In this document: positions 47,790 to 57,082 of the stretch, one piece after another
Layout: each line of letters opens with the position of its first letter
Numbering within the stretch: the first letter of the stretch is position 1
From: Natronorubrum daqingense
GTDB lineage: Archaea > Halobacteriota > Halobacteria > Halobacteriales > Natrialbaceae
DNA length: 64,000 nt
Assembly (NCBI RefSeq): GCF_001971705.1
Contig: NZ_CP019327.1
Location: 186,001-250,000 of the forward strand
Direction of reading: 5' to 3'
Translations under genes and position numbers: made by a program
The notes under the pieces: model-generated
Databases searched by the model: none
Told to the model about the DNA's origin: nothing
Seen by the model: the letters and a program-made list of their open reading frames with translations, nothing else

Positions 47790-48626
47790 TCATTCTCCGT
47801 GCTCCGTCGCGGTGACCAGCCGTCGGGTGTTCTCCGTCACGTTGCTGTCGCCCGCGCCGTGGTCCATGATGGCGCTTCCGACCAGGAGGGCGTCGGCACC
47901 CGCCTCGCGCATTCGTCTGACATCGTCGGGCGAGGAGACGCCACTTTCGGCGATCAACGTTACGTCGTCAGGGACGTGGGGCGCGACGGACTCGAAGGTT
48001 TCGAGGTCGACCTCGAGTTTCGCCAGATCGCGGTTGTTGACCCCGATGATGTTCGCTCCGGCTGCGAGCGCGTCCTCGAGTTCCTCCCGGTCGTGGACCT
48101 CGACGAGCGCCTGAAATCCTCGCTCGCGAGCGGCGACGACGAGTTCCTCGAGGTCAGCGTCAGAACGTGACGGGTTCTGACTGGCTCGCGAATCGTTCGA
48201 TTTCCGAGCGCCGACGAAGCGTGCGATGAGCAAGGCGAGGTCGGCTTCGACGACGTCGAGTTGGTCCTCGCGGACGACGAAGTCCTTGCGAAGCACGGGG
48301 ACCGAAACGGCCTCTCGGATTCGCGTCAGTGCCTCGGGTGAGCCACCGAAGTGCGTCGGCTCGGTGAGGACGGAAATCGCCGCTGCGCCACCCTCGACCA
48401 TCGCCCGGGCTAGTTCTACGGGATCGTCCGCACGCGTTCCATCGGCGGTCGGACTCGTCGGCTTTACCTCCGCGATCACGGGCACGCGACCGTCCGCCTC
48501 CGCTCGCGCCAGCGCGTCGGGTAACGAGCGCGCGTCGACGTCGACGGGGGCATCACCACCCGGGCGCTCTCTGGCGGCCTCGAGGATCGACGCCACCGCC
48601 GGAGCGAGCTCCGTTCTGGAGTTCAT
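47790..48626 (-). CDS. trpC: Indole-3-glycerol phosphate synthase
   Basis: 278-residue TIM-barrel enzyme forming indole-3-glycerol phosphate. The catalytic Lys and Glu lie in [11 protein letters not shown], with [16 protein letters not shown] and [12 protein letters not shown] following. There is a short non-standard insertion ([13 protein letters not shown]) near residue 145. It is the promoter-proximal gene of the trpC-trpB-trpA-ADTH synthase set. The operator-like sequence lies directly in front of its ATG, implying a leaderless or short-leader message. Confidence 0.95.
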   Translation of the reverse strand: MNSRTELAPAVASILEAARERPGGDAPVDVDARSLPDALARAEADGRVPVIAEVKPTSPTADGTRADDPVELARAMVEGGAAAISVLTEPTHFGGSPEALTRIREAVSVPVLRKDFVVREDQLDVVEADLALLIARFVGARKSNDSRASQNPSRSDADLEELVVAARERGFQALVEVHDREELEDALAAGANIIGVNNRDLAKLEVDLETFESVAPHVPDDVTLIAESGVSSPDDVRRMREAGADALLVGSAIMDHGAGDSNVTENTRRLVTATEHGE

Positions 48627-48628
48627 TA

Positions 48629-48656
48629 TTGTACATCGACGTACTCATATGTACAA
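48629..48656 (-). promoter_or_regulatory. TRP-box-like operator with three phased GTAC half-sites
   Basis: Perfect 8-base inverted arms TTGTACAT (48629-48636) and ATGTACAA (48649-48656) flank a 12-base centre. GTAC occurs at 48631, 48641 and 48651, exactly 10 bp apart, so all three face the same side of the helix. Two are full TGTACA, the consensus of TRP boxes bound by TrpY in Methanothermobacter. The site begins 3 bp before the trpC start, and the distal arm falls where the TATA box of a leaderless transcript is expected. Regulatory function is inference. Confidence 0.65.
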
Positions 48657-48835
48657 AAGCCTTCCGCCATCGTCGCGAACGAACGGGCGTACAGCGGACG
48701 CGGGAGGTGGTCGTGGCGTACGAATACGGCTGCTACCGGGCGATCAGTTCGATCGCCGATCGTCAACTCGTTCATCGCGTCAGTCGATAGTGATCGACCG
48801 GCGATTATTCAACCCCGCATCACCTAGGCACACGT

Positions 48836-49306
48836 ATGGAGGACGCCACGGACGCAGGAATCTACGCGCGCGAGTCAACGTACCTCGACCGATACGTCCA
48901 GCTCGGTGCCGCGAGCGGCCGGGTCTTGAGCGTCTCGTTTCCCACGACCCCCGACGCGGATGCCGAGGACGAACACCCCGTCCTCGAGGAGATATTCGAA
49001 TACCTCGACGGTCTCGAGGAGGTGGACTTCGACGATATTCAGATCGCGTTGACCGTGCCGACCGACCAGCGGGCCGTCCTCGAGCAGGTTCGCGAGATCC
49101 CCTACGGCGACCAGGTGAGCGTCGAGGCGCTCGCGCGGATGACTCCCGAACTGGACCCGGAGGACGAAGACGACATCATCCTCGTCCGAACCGCGTTAGA
49201 TGAGAATCCGACCCCGCTTTTGATCCCGGACCACCGCGTTCGTGACGGCCCGAGTGCTGCACCGCCGACCGTCGAACAGAAGCTCCGGTCGCTCGAGGAA
49301 CTCTAA
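48836..49306 (+). CDS. MGMT-like (alkyltransferase-like) DNA-binding protein lacking the catalytic Cys
   Basis: 156-residue protein whose C-terminal ~80 residues match the O6-alkylguanine-DNA alkyltransferase DNA-binding domain: VLEQVREIPYGDQVSVEALA, then NPTPLLIPDHRV. The PCHRV active site has Asp132 where the alkyl-accepting Cys should be. Alkyltransferase-like proteins with Trp there bind O6-alkylguanine without repair and recruit excision repair; whether Asp does the same is inference. Divergent from the trp operon. Confidence 0.85.
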   Translation: MEDATDAGIYARESTYLDRYVQLGAASGRVLSVSFPTTPDADAEDEHPVLEEIFEYLDGLEEVDFDDIQIALTVPTDQRAVLEQVREIPYGDQVSVEALARMTPELDPEDEDDIILVRTALDENPTPLLIPDHRVRDGPSAAPPTVEQKLRSLEEL

Positions 49307-49336
49307 ACCGCCCTTATCCGACGGAAAAATCTCTTC

Positions 49337-49690
49337 TCACTCGGCGTACCAGACCGCATAGAGGTACAACCCGATGCCGGCGAAGACGACGATGGACGAG
49401 ACCTGATCGAGGACGAGAACGCGCGTGAAGAGGTAGCCAAACTGAAACATTCCGCCGGCCACGAGACAGACGGCTGCCCCGAGCAGCGCCGGCGATGTCG
49501 TCGTCTCTCTGGTCTGGATGAACAACACCGTTCCGACGCCGATGGCGATTACCCCGAAAACGAACTCCGCTGCGAGAATCGCCACGGGCTCGCCCGCGCT
49601 TTGCCCGTACAAGAGGAGCGCGAAGTACCCGAGTATGCCGTAGAAGATCGCCCGATACACCGCGTCCGGAATCGCTTCACGTGTGTCCAT
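49337..49690 (-). CDS. Four-span membrane protein, function unknown
   Basis: 117-residue protein with four hydrophobic segments (about residues 12-30, 38-60, 67-85 and 95-115). Little soluble sequence. It lies 26 bp after the CPBP protease stop, in the same orientation, so it may be the third gene of the lonB transcript. Confidence 0.7.
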   Translation of the reverse strand: MDTREAIPDAVYRAIFYGILGYFALLLYGQSAGEPVAILAAEFVFGVIAIGVGTVLFIQTRETTTSPALLGAAVCLVAGGMFQFGYLFTRVLVLDQVSSIVVFAGIGLYLYAVWYAE

Positions 49691-49715
49691 ACTGAATTCG
49701 AACAGGTCCGTCCTC

Positions 49716-50648
49716 TTAGCCTTCGAGGATTCGCGCCCACTCGAGTTCGAGACCCTCGTGGACGACGAACTCGAAGGCGTTGATCAGGTAGTGAGCGACG
49801 ACGACGACCAGAAAGCTCCCCGTGACGACGAAAATCGCCGCGAGGACGAATCCGAGGGCGCCCGTCACGACGATACCGACCGACCCCTGAATGCCGTGTC
49901 CCACCGCGAACGCGACGGAGGAGACGACGGCGAGGAGCCACGGCGAAACGCCGAACCCGGCTTCCATCGCGCCGATCATCGCGGCTCGAAAGAGCAGTTC
50001 CTCGAAGACGGCGATGATCGGCAACACGACGACGAGCAACACGCCCCACTCCGTCGCCGAGTCGGGGCCTAACAGCTCTCGCAGTTCCTCGTCGTGGTCG
50101 AACCCGAAGCGCGTCGCCAGCGCCGCAGCGACCTCGTTCGCCACGTAGAGGGCGATTCCGAAGACCGCACCCAATAGGAGCCCCTGCTCGAGGTAACGCC
50201 ACGAGAACTCGATCCCGAGTGCGTCGGCAGGAATTCCCGTGTAGATCACTGCGCCGAGCAAGACGAGCGCGAACAGTCCCTGCGAGAACGCGACGTTCGC
50301 CAGCAACGCCATCGTCGACAACGATCTGGGATCGACGTCCGCTGGCTCACCGGAGGCGGGGTCGGCGTCGGTGTGACTCGATGGCCGTTCGTTCTCACCT
50401 GGGGGACTCGCGTCCGAATCCGCCTCGAGCGAGGACGTTTCCGACGGGGGGAGGTTCCCAGGGGTCGGCGAATCCGCGGGAGTCTGAATTGCTTCGGTTC
50501 GGTCGGATACCGTCGACTGGCGAGCGTCGGAGTCGGAGTCGGAGTCAGGGTCGGAACCCTCGAAAGCATCCTGCGTCAACTGCGATAAAACGAGCAACAC
50601 GACGAGGACGACGCCCGTAATCCCGGCGAACGTCGCCCACGCAGTCAT
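49716..50648 (-). CDS. CPBP family intramembrane metalloprotease
   Basis: 310-residue membrane protease. One N-terminal helix (residues ~5-25) is followed by a long acidic, Ser/Pro-rich linker (~30-110), then about six helices. Motif 1 is FEELLFRAAMIGAMEAGFGV (Glu-Glu, Arg), motif 2 FAVGHGIQGSVG with His, motif 3 VVVAHYLINAFEFVV with His. Its ATG immediately follows the lonB stop codon, so the two are co-transcribed and probably translationally coupled, linking it to membrane protein quality control (inference). Confidence 0.9.
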   Translation of the reverse strand: MTAWATFAGITGVVLVVLLVLSQLTQDAFEGSDPDSDSDSDARQSTVSDRTEAIQTPADSPTPGNLPPSETSSLEADSDASPPGENERPSSHTDADPASGEPADVDPRSLSTMALLANVAFSQGLFALVLLGAVIYTGIPADALGIEFSWRYLEQGLLLGAVFGIALYVANEVAAALATRFGFDHDEELRELLGPDSATEWGVLLVVVLPIIAVFEELLFRAAMIGAMEAGFGVSPWLLAVVSSVAFAVGHGIQGSVGIVVTGALGFVLAAIFVVTGSFLVVVVAHYLINAFEFVVHEGLELEWARILEG

Positions 50649-52925
50649 CTATTGTGGGTTCGGGTTCGAGCCGCTGGCGGAGCCAACGGCACCCTGACCG
50701 CCTTCGAACGCCGAGCCGGTAATCGATTTGAGGCGATCGACCAGCGAGTCTTTCTTCGGCTCGCCCTCGAGGGCGACGTCTAACACTTCGCTGATGTTCG
50801 AACACGGGATGATCTCGATCATCTCTTCGTACTCCTCTTCGATCATCACGTCCTGTTCGTTCGCCTCGGGGATGATGACCTTGGTGCAGCCAGCTTTGGC
50901 TGCAGCCTCGATCTTGTGGGTTACCCCACCGACGGGGAGGACGTCCCCGCGAACCGAGAGCGAACCGGTCATCGCGATCGACTGATCGACCGGAATGTCC
51001 TCGAGTGCGCTGATGACGGCCGTCGCCACCGTGATGGAGGCGGAGTCGCCGTCGACGCCCTGTTGGCCGGCCTGGACGAACTGGATGTGGATGTCTTTCT
51101 CCGAGAGATCGACGTCCGAGAACTTCTTGATGATCGCGGAGACGTTCTGGACGGATTCCTCGGCCATCTCTTTGAGCTGTCCCGTGGCGATGACCTGTCC
51201 GCCGCCCTGTGCGGGGGCGATTTCGGCCATGACGGGGAGCATGATCCCGGAGTCCTCGCCCATCACGGCGAGTCCGTTGACGCGGCCCTCGACGCCGTCG
51301 TCGGTGACCTGGAGCTCGTAGTCCTTGCGCCGTTCGATGTAGTCGTCGGCGAGTTGTTGCTCGATCGACCGGGAGCGGCTCTTCGCCTGCAACACGTCGT
51401 CGCGGGTCGTGCGTTCGCGGTCCTCGGAACGGGCGATGTCACCCGCAACGCGGACGAGACCGCCGAGGTCCCGGAACAGGAGCGTCAGGTGATCCTTCCG
51501 GCCCGCCCGGCGCTTGGCCTCGAGGATGAGCTCCTCGACGGCTTCGCGCTCGAAGTGTGGGAGACGTCCATCGCGTTCGACCTCCTGGGCGATGAAGCGG
51601 GCGTACTTGCGCCGCATCTCGGCCGTGTCCTCGATGGTGTCGTCCATGTACACTTCGTACCCGTATCCCTTGATCCGCGAGCGCAGTGCGGGGTGCATGT
51701 TCTCCATCGCGTCGAGGTTCCCCGCGGCGATCATGATGAAGTCACAGGGGACGGGTTCGGTCTGGACCATCGCGCCCGAGGAGCGCTCGGACTGGCCCGT
51801 GATGGCGAACTCGCCCTCCTGAATCGCGGTCATCAGCTTCTGCTGGGTACGGACGTCGAGCGTGTTCATCTCGTCGACGAATAACACGCCCTTGTTAGAC
51901 TGGTGAATCGAGCCGGGTTCGACGCGGTCGTGGCTCGGCGTCTCCATCCCACCGGACTGAAACGGGTCGTGGCGGACGTCACCGAGCAGTGCACCGGCGT
52001 GGGCACCGGTTGCGTCCTCGAACGGCGCGGTGCGCTGATCGCCGTTGTTGACGATCATGTTCGGCACCATTGCGTCCGTGCCGCGGGACGTGTAGCGGAA
52101 GATCAGCCAAACGATACCTGCGGCGATGATGCCGAGCAGGATACTGGTCGGGCTGAGCAGCGTGTAGCCGATAATGATCGCGATGATGACCCACATCAGG
52201 ATCGAGCGCATCTGGTTTCGCTTGCGCGCTTCTTCCTTGTGGGCGTCGATAATCTGTTCACCCTTCCCGGCGGGGACGGTTCGGACCTTCGGCTCGTTGC
52301 CGTCGTCCGGGTTGTGGTAGACTAAGACATCTTGAAGATCCTCTCGCGGGAGCAACTGGCTCATCGCCTTCGCCAGCATCGACTTCCCGGTACCCGGGGA
52401 GCCAATCATCATCACGTGTCGGCGCTGTTTGGCCGCTTTGATGATGATGTCTCGTGCTTCGTCCTGACCGATGACCTGGTCGACGAGCCGGTCTGGGACC
52501 TCGATATCGGCGGTCGAATCGACTTTGAGCCCGCCGAGAAGATCGTCTTCGGCGTTCTCTTCGTCTACTTCGACACCCGGATCGACTTCGACCGTGCTCC
52601 CGAGGTCTTCGACGGTTTCGATGTCGTCTTCTTCCTCGGTCGTCGAATCCGACTCGAGTTCGTCGTTCGGGTCGGCGATCGGATCGTCGAACTCGTCACT
52701 ATCGTCGAGTTCGCCGGTATCGCCGTTCGAATCGTCGATATCGTTACGTTGGTCATCGTCGTCGACGTCGTCGCGCCGGTCACCTTCTTCTTCGAGGAGC
52801 GACCGTTCTCCCTGACGATCCGACGCCGGCTCCTCGTCGCGGGGCCGTGACTGAGTCTGGTCTGACTCAGGCTCAGCGTCGGGGTCGTCTTTGGGAGGAT
52901 CGTCAACGTTCGTATCGTTGCTCAT
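50649..52925 (-). CDS. lonB: ATP-dependent membrane protease LonB
   Basis: 758-residue archaeal Lon protease, essential in several haloarchaea. An unusually long acidic N-terminal region (~130 residues) precedes the AAA+ domain: Walker A GSPGTGKSM near 175-183. A two-helix membrane anchor (ILMWVIIAIIIGYTLLSPTS and following) is inserted, then Walker B LFVDEMNTL. The C-terminal protease domain has the Ser of GVDGDSASITVA and the Lys of VTHKIEAAAKAG. The ATG at 52925 (MSNDTNVDDPPKDDPD) is chosen over 52994. Confidence 0.96.
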   Translation of the reverse strand: MSNDTNVDDPPKDDPDAEPESDQTQSRPRDEEPASDRQGERSLLEEEGDRRDDVDDDDQRNDIDDSNGDTGELDDSDEFDDPIADPNDELESDSTTEEEDDIETVEDLGSTVEVDPGVEVDEENAEDDLLGGLKVDSTADIEVPDRLVDQVIGQDEARDIIIKAAKQRRHVMMIGSPGTGKSMLAKAMSQLLPREDLQDVLVYHNPDDGNEPKVRTVPAGKGEQIIDAHKEEARKRNQMRSILMWVIIAIIIGYTLLSPTSILLGIIAAGIVWLIFRYTSRGTDAMVPNMIVNNGDQRTAPFEDATGAHAGALLGDVRHDPFQSGGMETPSHDRVEPGSIHQSNKGVLFVDEMNTLDVRTQQKLMTAIQEGEFAITGQSERSSGAMVQTEPVPCDFIMIAAGNLDAMENMHPALRSRIKGYGYEVYMDDTIEDTAEMRRKYARFIAQEVERDGRLPHFEREAVEELILEAKRRAGRKDHLTLLFRDLGGLVRVAGDIARSEDRERTTRDDVLQAKSRSRSIEQQLADDYIERRKDYELQVTDDGVEGRVNGLAVMGEDSGIMLPVMAEIAPAQGGGQVIATGQLKEMAEESVQNVSAIIKKFSDVDLSEKDIHIQFVQAGQQGVDGDSASITVATAVISALEDIPVDQSIAMTGSLSVRGDVLPVGGVTHKIEAAAKAGCTKVIIPEANEQDVMIEEEYEEMIEIIPCSNISEVLDVALEGEPKKDSLVDRLKSITGSAFEGGQGAVGSASGSNPNPQ

Positions 52926-53190
52926 AGAACTCTGTTCAGTACCTGATTCGAAGGGACTGGCACTGATATACTTTCTCCATGCGGCGGATAGCAAAAACTC
53001 CAGATATACGGGGACTCGACTGCTATAAACCCGGGTCAGCGTTTCCCGCCGGCTCGATTTAGCGATGAGATTTCCAACTTATGTGCAGTGATAACACACT
53101 GAACTATTCTACACGTGTGACTCGCTTTCGTCGTTCGCAACTGTTGGGAAACTCGCCACGCTTAAGCATACCGCCCGAGCAATTTTCCGC

Positions 53191-53709
53191 ATGAGCAGGG
53201 GGTTTTACATCGGGCGTTTCCAGCCGTTCCACAACGGGCACCTCAGTATGATCGAGCAAATTGCCGAGGACGTCGACGAACTCGTCCTCGGGATCGGCAG
53301 CGCCGACGACTCGCACACGGTCCGAAACCCGTTCACGGCCGGCGAACGGATCATGATGATCACGAAGTCGCTGGTCGAGTTCGATCTCGTCACCTACGCC
53401 GTCCCGATCGAGGACCTCGAGCGAAATTCGGTCTGGGTGAGCCACGTCCAGAGTATGAGCCCGGACTTCGACGTCGCCTACTCGAACAATCCACTCGTCA
53501 TCCAACTCTTTCGCGAAGCCGGCATCGAAATCCGACAATCACCGATGTTCAATCGCGAGGTCTTAGAGGGGACTGAGGTCCGCGAACGGATGATCAACGA
53601 CGGCGACTGGGAGACGCTCGTCCCCGAAGCCGTCGTCGGCGTCGTCGACGAGATGAACGGAATCGAGCGTCTCCAGATGATCAGCGACTCGGACTCGAAC
53701 GGTGCTTGA
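53191..53709 (+). CDS. nadM: Nicotinamide-nucleotide adenylyltransferase
   Basis: 172-residue archaeal NadM that makes NAD+ from NMN and ATP. The nucleotidyltransferase motif is YIGRFQPFHNGHLSMIE (HxGH type as HNGH); a second ISxTxxR-like segment is GTEVRERMIN. An acidic Ser-Asp tail ends it. A TATA-like element (cttaagcat, about 53160-53168) is 20-30 bp before the ATG. Divergent from lonB. Confidence 0.95.
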   Translation: MSRGFYIGRFQPFHNGHLSMIEQIAEDVDELVLGIGSADDSHTVRNPFTAGERIMMITKSLVEFDLVTYAVPIEDLERNSVWVSHVQSMSPDFDVAYSNNPLVIQLFREAGIEIRQSPMFNREVLEGTEVRERMINDGDWETLVPEAVVGVVDEMNGIERLQMISDSDSNGA

Positions 53710-53835
53710 TATTCTACTCCACCTGAAGGCGACGGAACCTCGAGTGTTGGCGGCCCACGACTCAAGTGATCGGCAGCCAAAATACGCCGATTGGCGAGCG
53801 TATCTCCTTTCTGTGGCCGTCTCGTACCGTCGGCT

Positions 53836-54747
53836 ATGATCACGCTCGCATCGGATTTTGGGACGCCGTACCCCGCGGCGATGAAAGGCGTCCTGGCCCG
53901 ACGGACGAACGCCCGATTGGTCGACGTCGCACACGACTTTCCGCGACAGGACGTGCGGGCGAGTGCATTCTGGCTTCGAGAAGTGCTCCCCTACTTTCCG
54001 CCAGCGACACACCTCGTGGTCGTCGACCCCGGCGTTGGAACCGACCGACGGGCGATCGTCGTCCGTGCTGGCGAACACCTCCTCGTCGGCCCCGACAACG
54101 GCGTACTCCTGCCAGCAACACGGCGACTCGCCGACAGCGGACGTGACGGAGACACCGACGTCGACTACGAATGCTACGAGATCGAGGAATCTGCCCTCGA
54201 GCAGGTCGAACCTGTGGGAGCCAATACTGCCGGAGCTAATACCGGATCGATTCCGAACGGACCGGACGCGACGGCGCTCCACCCGAGCGAGGACGATACC
54301 GGTCGCCCCGACGGCCCTGCCAGCGCGACCTTCCACGGGCGGGACGTCTTCGCACCCGCCGCGGGCGAGGTCCACGAAGCTGGACTCGAGGGAGTCACCG
54401 ACCTCGAGTGGCTCACACCGCTCGTCGACGACCCCGTCGACTGTCGCCTTCCAGAACCGACGCTCGAGGACGAACGCGCGGCGGGTGAAGTGCTGACCGT
54501 TGACGACTTCGGGAACGTGATCACGAACGTTCCCGGCGGATTTCTCACAGGGTGCGACCGCGTGAGCGTGAACGACGAGGTCGTCCCTATCGGCGAGACG
54601 TTCGCATCCGTTCCGGTCGGTGAGCGACTCGCGACCGTCGGCAGCCACGGCTACGTCGAACTCGACGTGAATCAGGGCCGTGGCGACGAGGCGTTCGGCC
54701 TCGAGGGTGGGAAGCACGTGACGCTCGAGACGATTGAAGACGACTGA
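53836..54747 (+). CDS. SAM hydroxide adenosyltransferase (DUF62 family)
   Basis: 303-residue enzyme of the DUF62 family, which splits S-adenosylmethionine to adenosine and methionine using water. The N-terminal block MITLASDFGTPYPAAMKG, VVDPGVGTDRRAI (Asp64 and Arg71 as likely catalytic residues), GPDNGVL, TFHGRDVFAPAAGE with the conserved His, and DDFGNVITN are present. An Asn/Gly/Asp-rich insertion lies near residues 125-165. It follows nadM by 126 bp. The cell's reason for destroying SAM is unknown. Confidence 0.92.
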   Translation: MITLASDFGTPYPAAMKGVLARRTNARLVDVAHDFPRQDVRASAFWLREVLPYFPPATHLVVVDPGVGTDRRAIVVRAGEHLLVGPDNGVLLPATRRLADSGRDGDTDVDYECYEIEESALEQVEPVGANTAGANTGSIPNGPDATALHPSEDDTGRPDGPASATFHGRDVFAPAAGEVHEAGLEGVTDLEWLTPLVDDPVDCRLPEPTLEDERAAGEVLTVDDFGNVITNVPGGFLTGCDRVSVNDEVVPIGETFASVPVGERLATVGSHGYVELDVNQGRGDEAFGLEGGKHVTLETIEDD

Positions 54748-54792
54748 GACGGAGACAGAGACGAATAGCGATTCTCCGTGATCTGGTCGTCC

Positions 54793-55173
54793 TTATCCGA
54801 CCCTTGACGATGAGCCTCGTTCGCGGACGTGGTGATCGGGATCGATGACGATCTCGCCATCGGCGTAGACGGTGATTCGACACGAGGCATACCGAAAAGC
54901 AACCGATCCGTTAGACGCACGCGGGTCGGTTTTGTCCCAGTGACCCACGAGACCGTTCAACGCGTCTGGATCGACCCGTCTCGAGAGTGACTCGAGATCC
55001 TCGGTTTCGACACCGAGTATCGACGAGACGGCGAGAACGAGTGCTGTACTTACCGGTTCGTAATCACCGGTCTGACACCAGACGTGATACGTCCCCCGAC
55101 TGTCGTCGTAGTACACCGGACGCCCGGTCTGTTCGTTGACCTGCGTCAGGCGATCTCGAGTGGTTTTGGACAT
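54793..55173 (-). CDS. Stand-alone HalOD1 output-domain protein
   Basis: 126-residue protein in which the HalOD1 domain (STALVLAVSSILGVETEDLE, DALNGLVGHW, ITVYADGEIVID) follows a short N-terminal segment. HalOD1 is a predicted haloarchaeal signalling output domain, often joined to receivers or sensors; here it stands alone. A 10-base palindrome GTGTTAACAC lies 21-30 bp before the ATG at 55173. Confidence 0.85.
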   Translation of the reverse strand: MSKTTRDRLTQVNEQTGRPVYYDDSRGTYHVWCQTGDYEPVSTALVLAVSSILGVETEDLESLSRRVDPDALNGLVGHWDKTDPRASNGSVAFRYASCRITVYADGEIVIDPDHHVRERGSSSRVG

Positions 55174-55193
55174 GATACAGGATACAATCATGC

Positions 55194-55203
55194 GTGTTAA
55201 CAC
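55194..55203. promoter_or_regulatory. Palindrome before the HalOD1 gene
   Basis: GTGTTAACAC is a perfect 10-base palindrome centred about 26 bp upstream of the start at 55173, the position expected of a TATA box in a leaderless gene. It could be an operator, or part of the promoter. Confidence 0.35.
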
Positions 55204-55337
55204 TTAACATTATTGGCTGCGAGTAACTCATCCCTATTGATACATCTTGTACCGTATACGATTACTGACTGATCGGTTACCGGTGTGCTTTCTACGTTAT
55301 ACGAACGGAAAAACGGTAAAAAACTGACTCGGCGTCG

Positions 55338-56915
55338 TTATTCGGCGGCGATGACGTCGTCGATACGGACGATCATCGTTGCGGCTTCGGTCGCACTCTC
55401 GACGGCTTCACGCTTGACGTCCGCCGGGTCGACGACGCCGTACTCGAGCGGGTCGTCGATGGTGACGTCCTCGCCGTCGGTAATCAGGCCTGCGCGACCC
55501 TCGGACTCGTGAGCGGAACGAAGGTCCACGAGCGCGTCGATTGGGTCCTGGCCGGTGTTCGCCGCGAGCGTTCGGGGGACGATATCGAGGGCGTCGGCGA
55601 AGGCCGTCACGGCGAGTTGTTTGCGGCCTTCGATACCCGCTGCCTCCTGGCGGATCTTGTCTGCGATGGCGATCTCAGTCGCACCGGCACCGGGGACAAC
55701 TTCGCCGGAATCGAGCGCCGTCGCGACGACGTCCAGCGCGTCACCGATCGCTCGCTCGAGTTCGTCGACGACGTGTTCGGTCCCACCGCGGACGAAGACC
55801 GTGACGGTCTCTGCGGCCGCGCCGCCTTCGATGAACGCGAGGTCGTCGTCGCCGTAGTTCGCCGAGCGAACCCGGTCAGCCTCGCCGAAGTCGGACTCCT
55901 CGAGGTCGTCGAGCGCACCGACTCGCGTCGCACCGGTCGCGGAGACGACGTCTTTCGCGTCGCTGCTACCGATGTTTTCGAAGAGCAAGATGCCCTCGCT
56001 CGCGAGGAAGGAACTGACGCGGTCGTCGACGTCGTCGGTCGTGATGACGACGTCAGCACCGCTTTCGGCGACCGTTTCCGCGTAGCCACGGACCTCGCTC
56101 TCCTCGGCGCCGATCGCCGTGTTGAGCTGGTCGATGGAGTCGATAGCGTACTCGGCATCGATCTCTCCCGTACGGACGCCGAGTTCGACGTCGAGTACAG
56201 CGATCGAGGCATCTTCGACCTCCGCAGGCATGCCGTCGTGGGCAGGCTCCTCGTCGAAGACGATTCCGGGAACGAGCTCCGTCGCGTTCGAGGAGGCTCC
56301 GACCTGGGTGTGAACGGCGACGTTGTCGCGGGCGACTGCCGCGTCGGTTTCGACGTGACGAATCGCTTCGACGACCGTTTCGGCCAGCGATGCTGCAGTG
56401 AGGCCGCCGGTGCCCTTGCCGGTCATGCTCGACTCGGCGACTTGTTTGAGCACGTCGTCGTCGACGCCGTCCTCGTTGACCTGCTCGGCGATTGCCTCGA
56501 GTGCGATTTCGGACGCTTCGTGATAGCCTTCGACGATCGTCGTCGCGTGAACGTCCTGTTCGATGAGGTCTTCGGCTTCACCGAGGAGGTTCCCGGCGAC
56601 GACCGCAGCCGTCGTCGTTCCGTCCCCGACTTCTTCCTCTTGGGAATCGGCGACTTCGACGATCATCTGGGCTGCAGGGTGTTCGATGTCCATCTCGTTG
56701 AGAATCGTCGCTCCGTCGTTGGTGATGACGACTTCTCCGCCGGAGTCGACGAGCATCTTGTCCATCCCACGGGGACCGAGTGTCGTCCGTACCGCTTCCG
56801 CCACGGCCTTCCCGGCCATGATATTCGACGACTGGGCATCGCGACCCTGCGTTCGCTGACTATCCTCGCTCATGATAAACATCGGCTGTCCGCCCATGCG
56901 TCGCTGTTGTGCCAT
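55338..56915 (-). CDS. Thermosome subunit (group II chaperonin)
   Basis: 525-residue chaperonin subunit. It has the group II core: [48 protein letters not shown] and the equatorial C-terminal sequence [16 protein letters not shown]. The tail ends [10 protein letters not shown] and lacks the GGM-repeat or long acidic extension found in some paralogues. A strong TATA element (tatttatata, minus strand, at 56951-56960) sits ~36 bp before the ATG at 56915, as expected for a highly expressed or heat-shock gene. Frame is open upstream to 57137. Confidence 0.95.
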   Translation of the reverse strand: MAQQRRMGGQPMFIMSEDSQRTQGRDAQSSNIMAGKAVAEAVRTTLGPRGMDKMLVDSGGEVVITNDGATILNEMDIEHPAAQMIVEVADSQEEEVGDGTTTAAVVAGNLLGEAEDLIEQDVHATTIVEGYHEASEIALEAIAEQVNEDGVDDDVLKQVAESSMTGKGTGGLTAASLAETVVEAIRHVETDAAVARDNVAVHTQVGASSNATELVPGIVFDEEPAHDGMPAEVEDASIAVLDVELGVRTGEIDAEYAIDSIDQLNTAIGAEESEVRGYAETVAESGADVVITTDDVDDRVSSFLASEGILLFENIGSSDAKDVVSATGATRVGALDDLEESDFGEADRVRSANYGDDDLAFIEGGAAAETVTVFVRGGTEHVVDELERAIGDALDVVATALDSGEVVPGAGATEIAIADKIRQEAAGIEGRKQLAVTAFADALDIVPRTLAANTGQDPIDALVDLRSAHESEGRAGLITDGEDVTIDDPLEYGVVDPADVKREAVESATEAATMIVRIDDVIAAE

Positions 56916-56950
56916 AATTGAATCCTCACTAACTATGTCGTCAGCACTTC

Positions 56951-56960
56951 TATATAAATA
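56951..56960 (-). promoter_or_regulatory. TATA element of the thermosome gene
   Basis: TATTTATATA on the minus strand, the clearest TATA box in the window apart from the halocin-like promoter. With the usual ~26 bp to the start site, a 5' leader of about 10-15 bases is predicted. Confidence 0.6.
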
Positions 56961-57082
56961 TTGCGCTCCAGAACCCCTCCCGTCTGGCGATTGCTCGCTC
57001 GGCTCAACGCCGCGAGTCGTCGCCACTCGAGTCCCTCGTGGCCGGTAGCAAAATATGGGTCGGCTAGAAAGTCCCGGCAGGG

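Noticed and set aside
55509-56921. Long plus-strand open frame opposite the thermosome gene, and similar ones opposite purH (33-947), aroB' (38810-40132) and trpA/ADTH synthase (44757-46340)
   Set aside because: Their amino acid content (Arg- and Val-rich, basic or patternless) does not fit haloarchaeal proteins, and the other strand encodes clear families.
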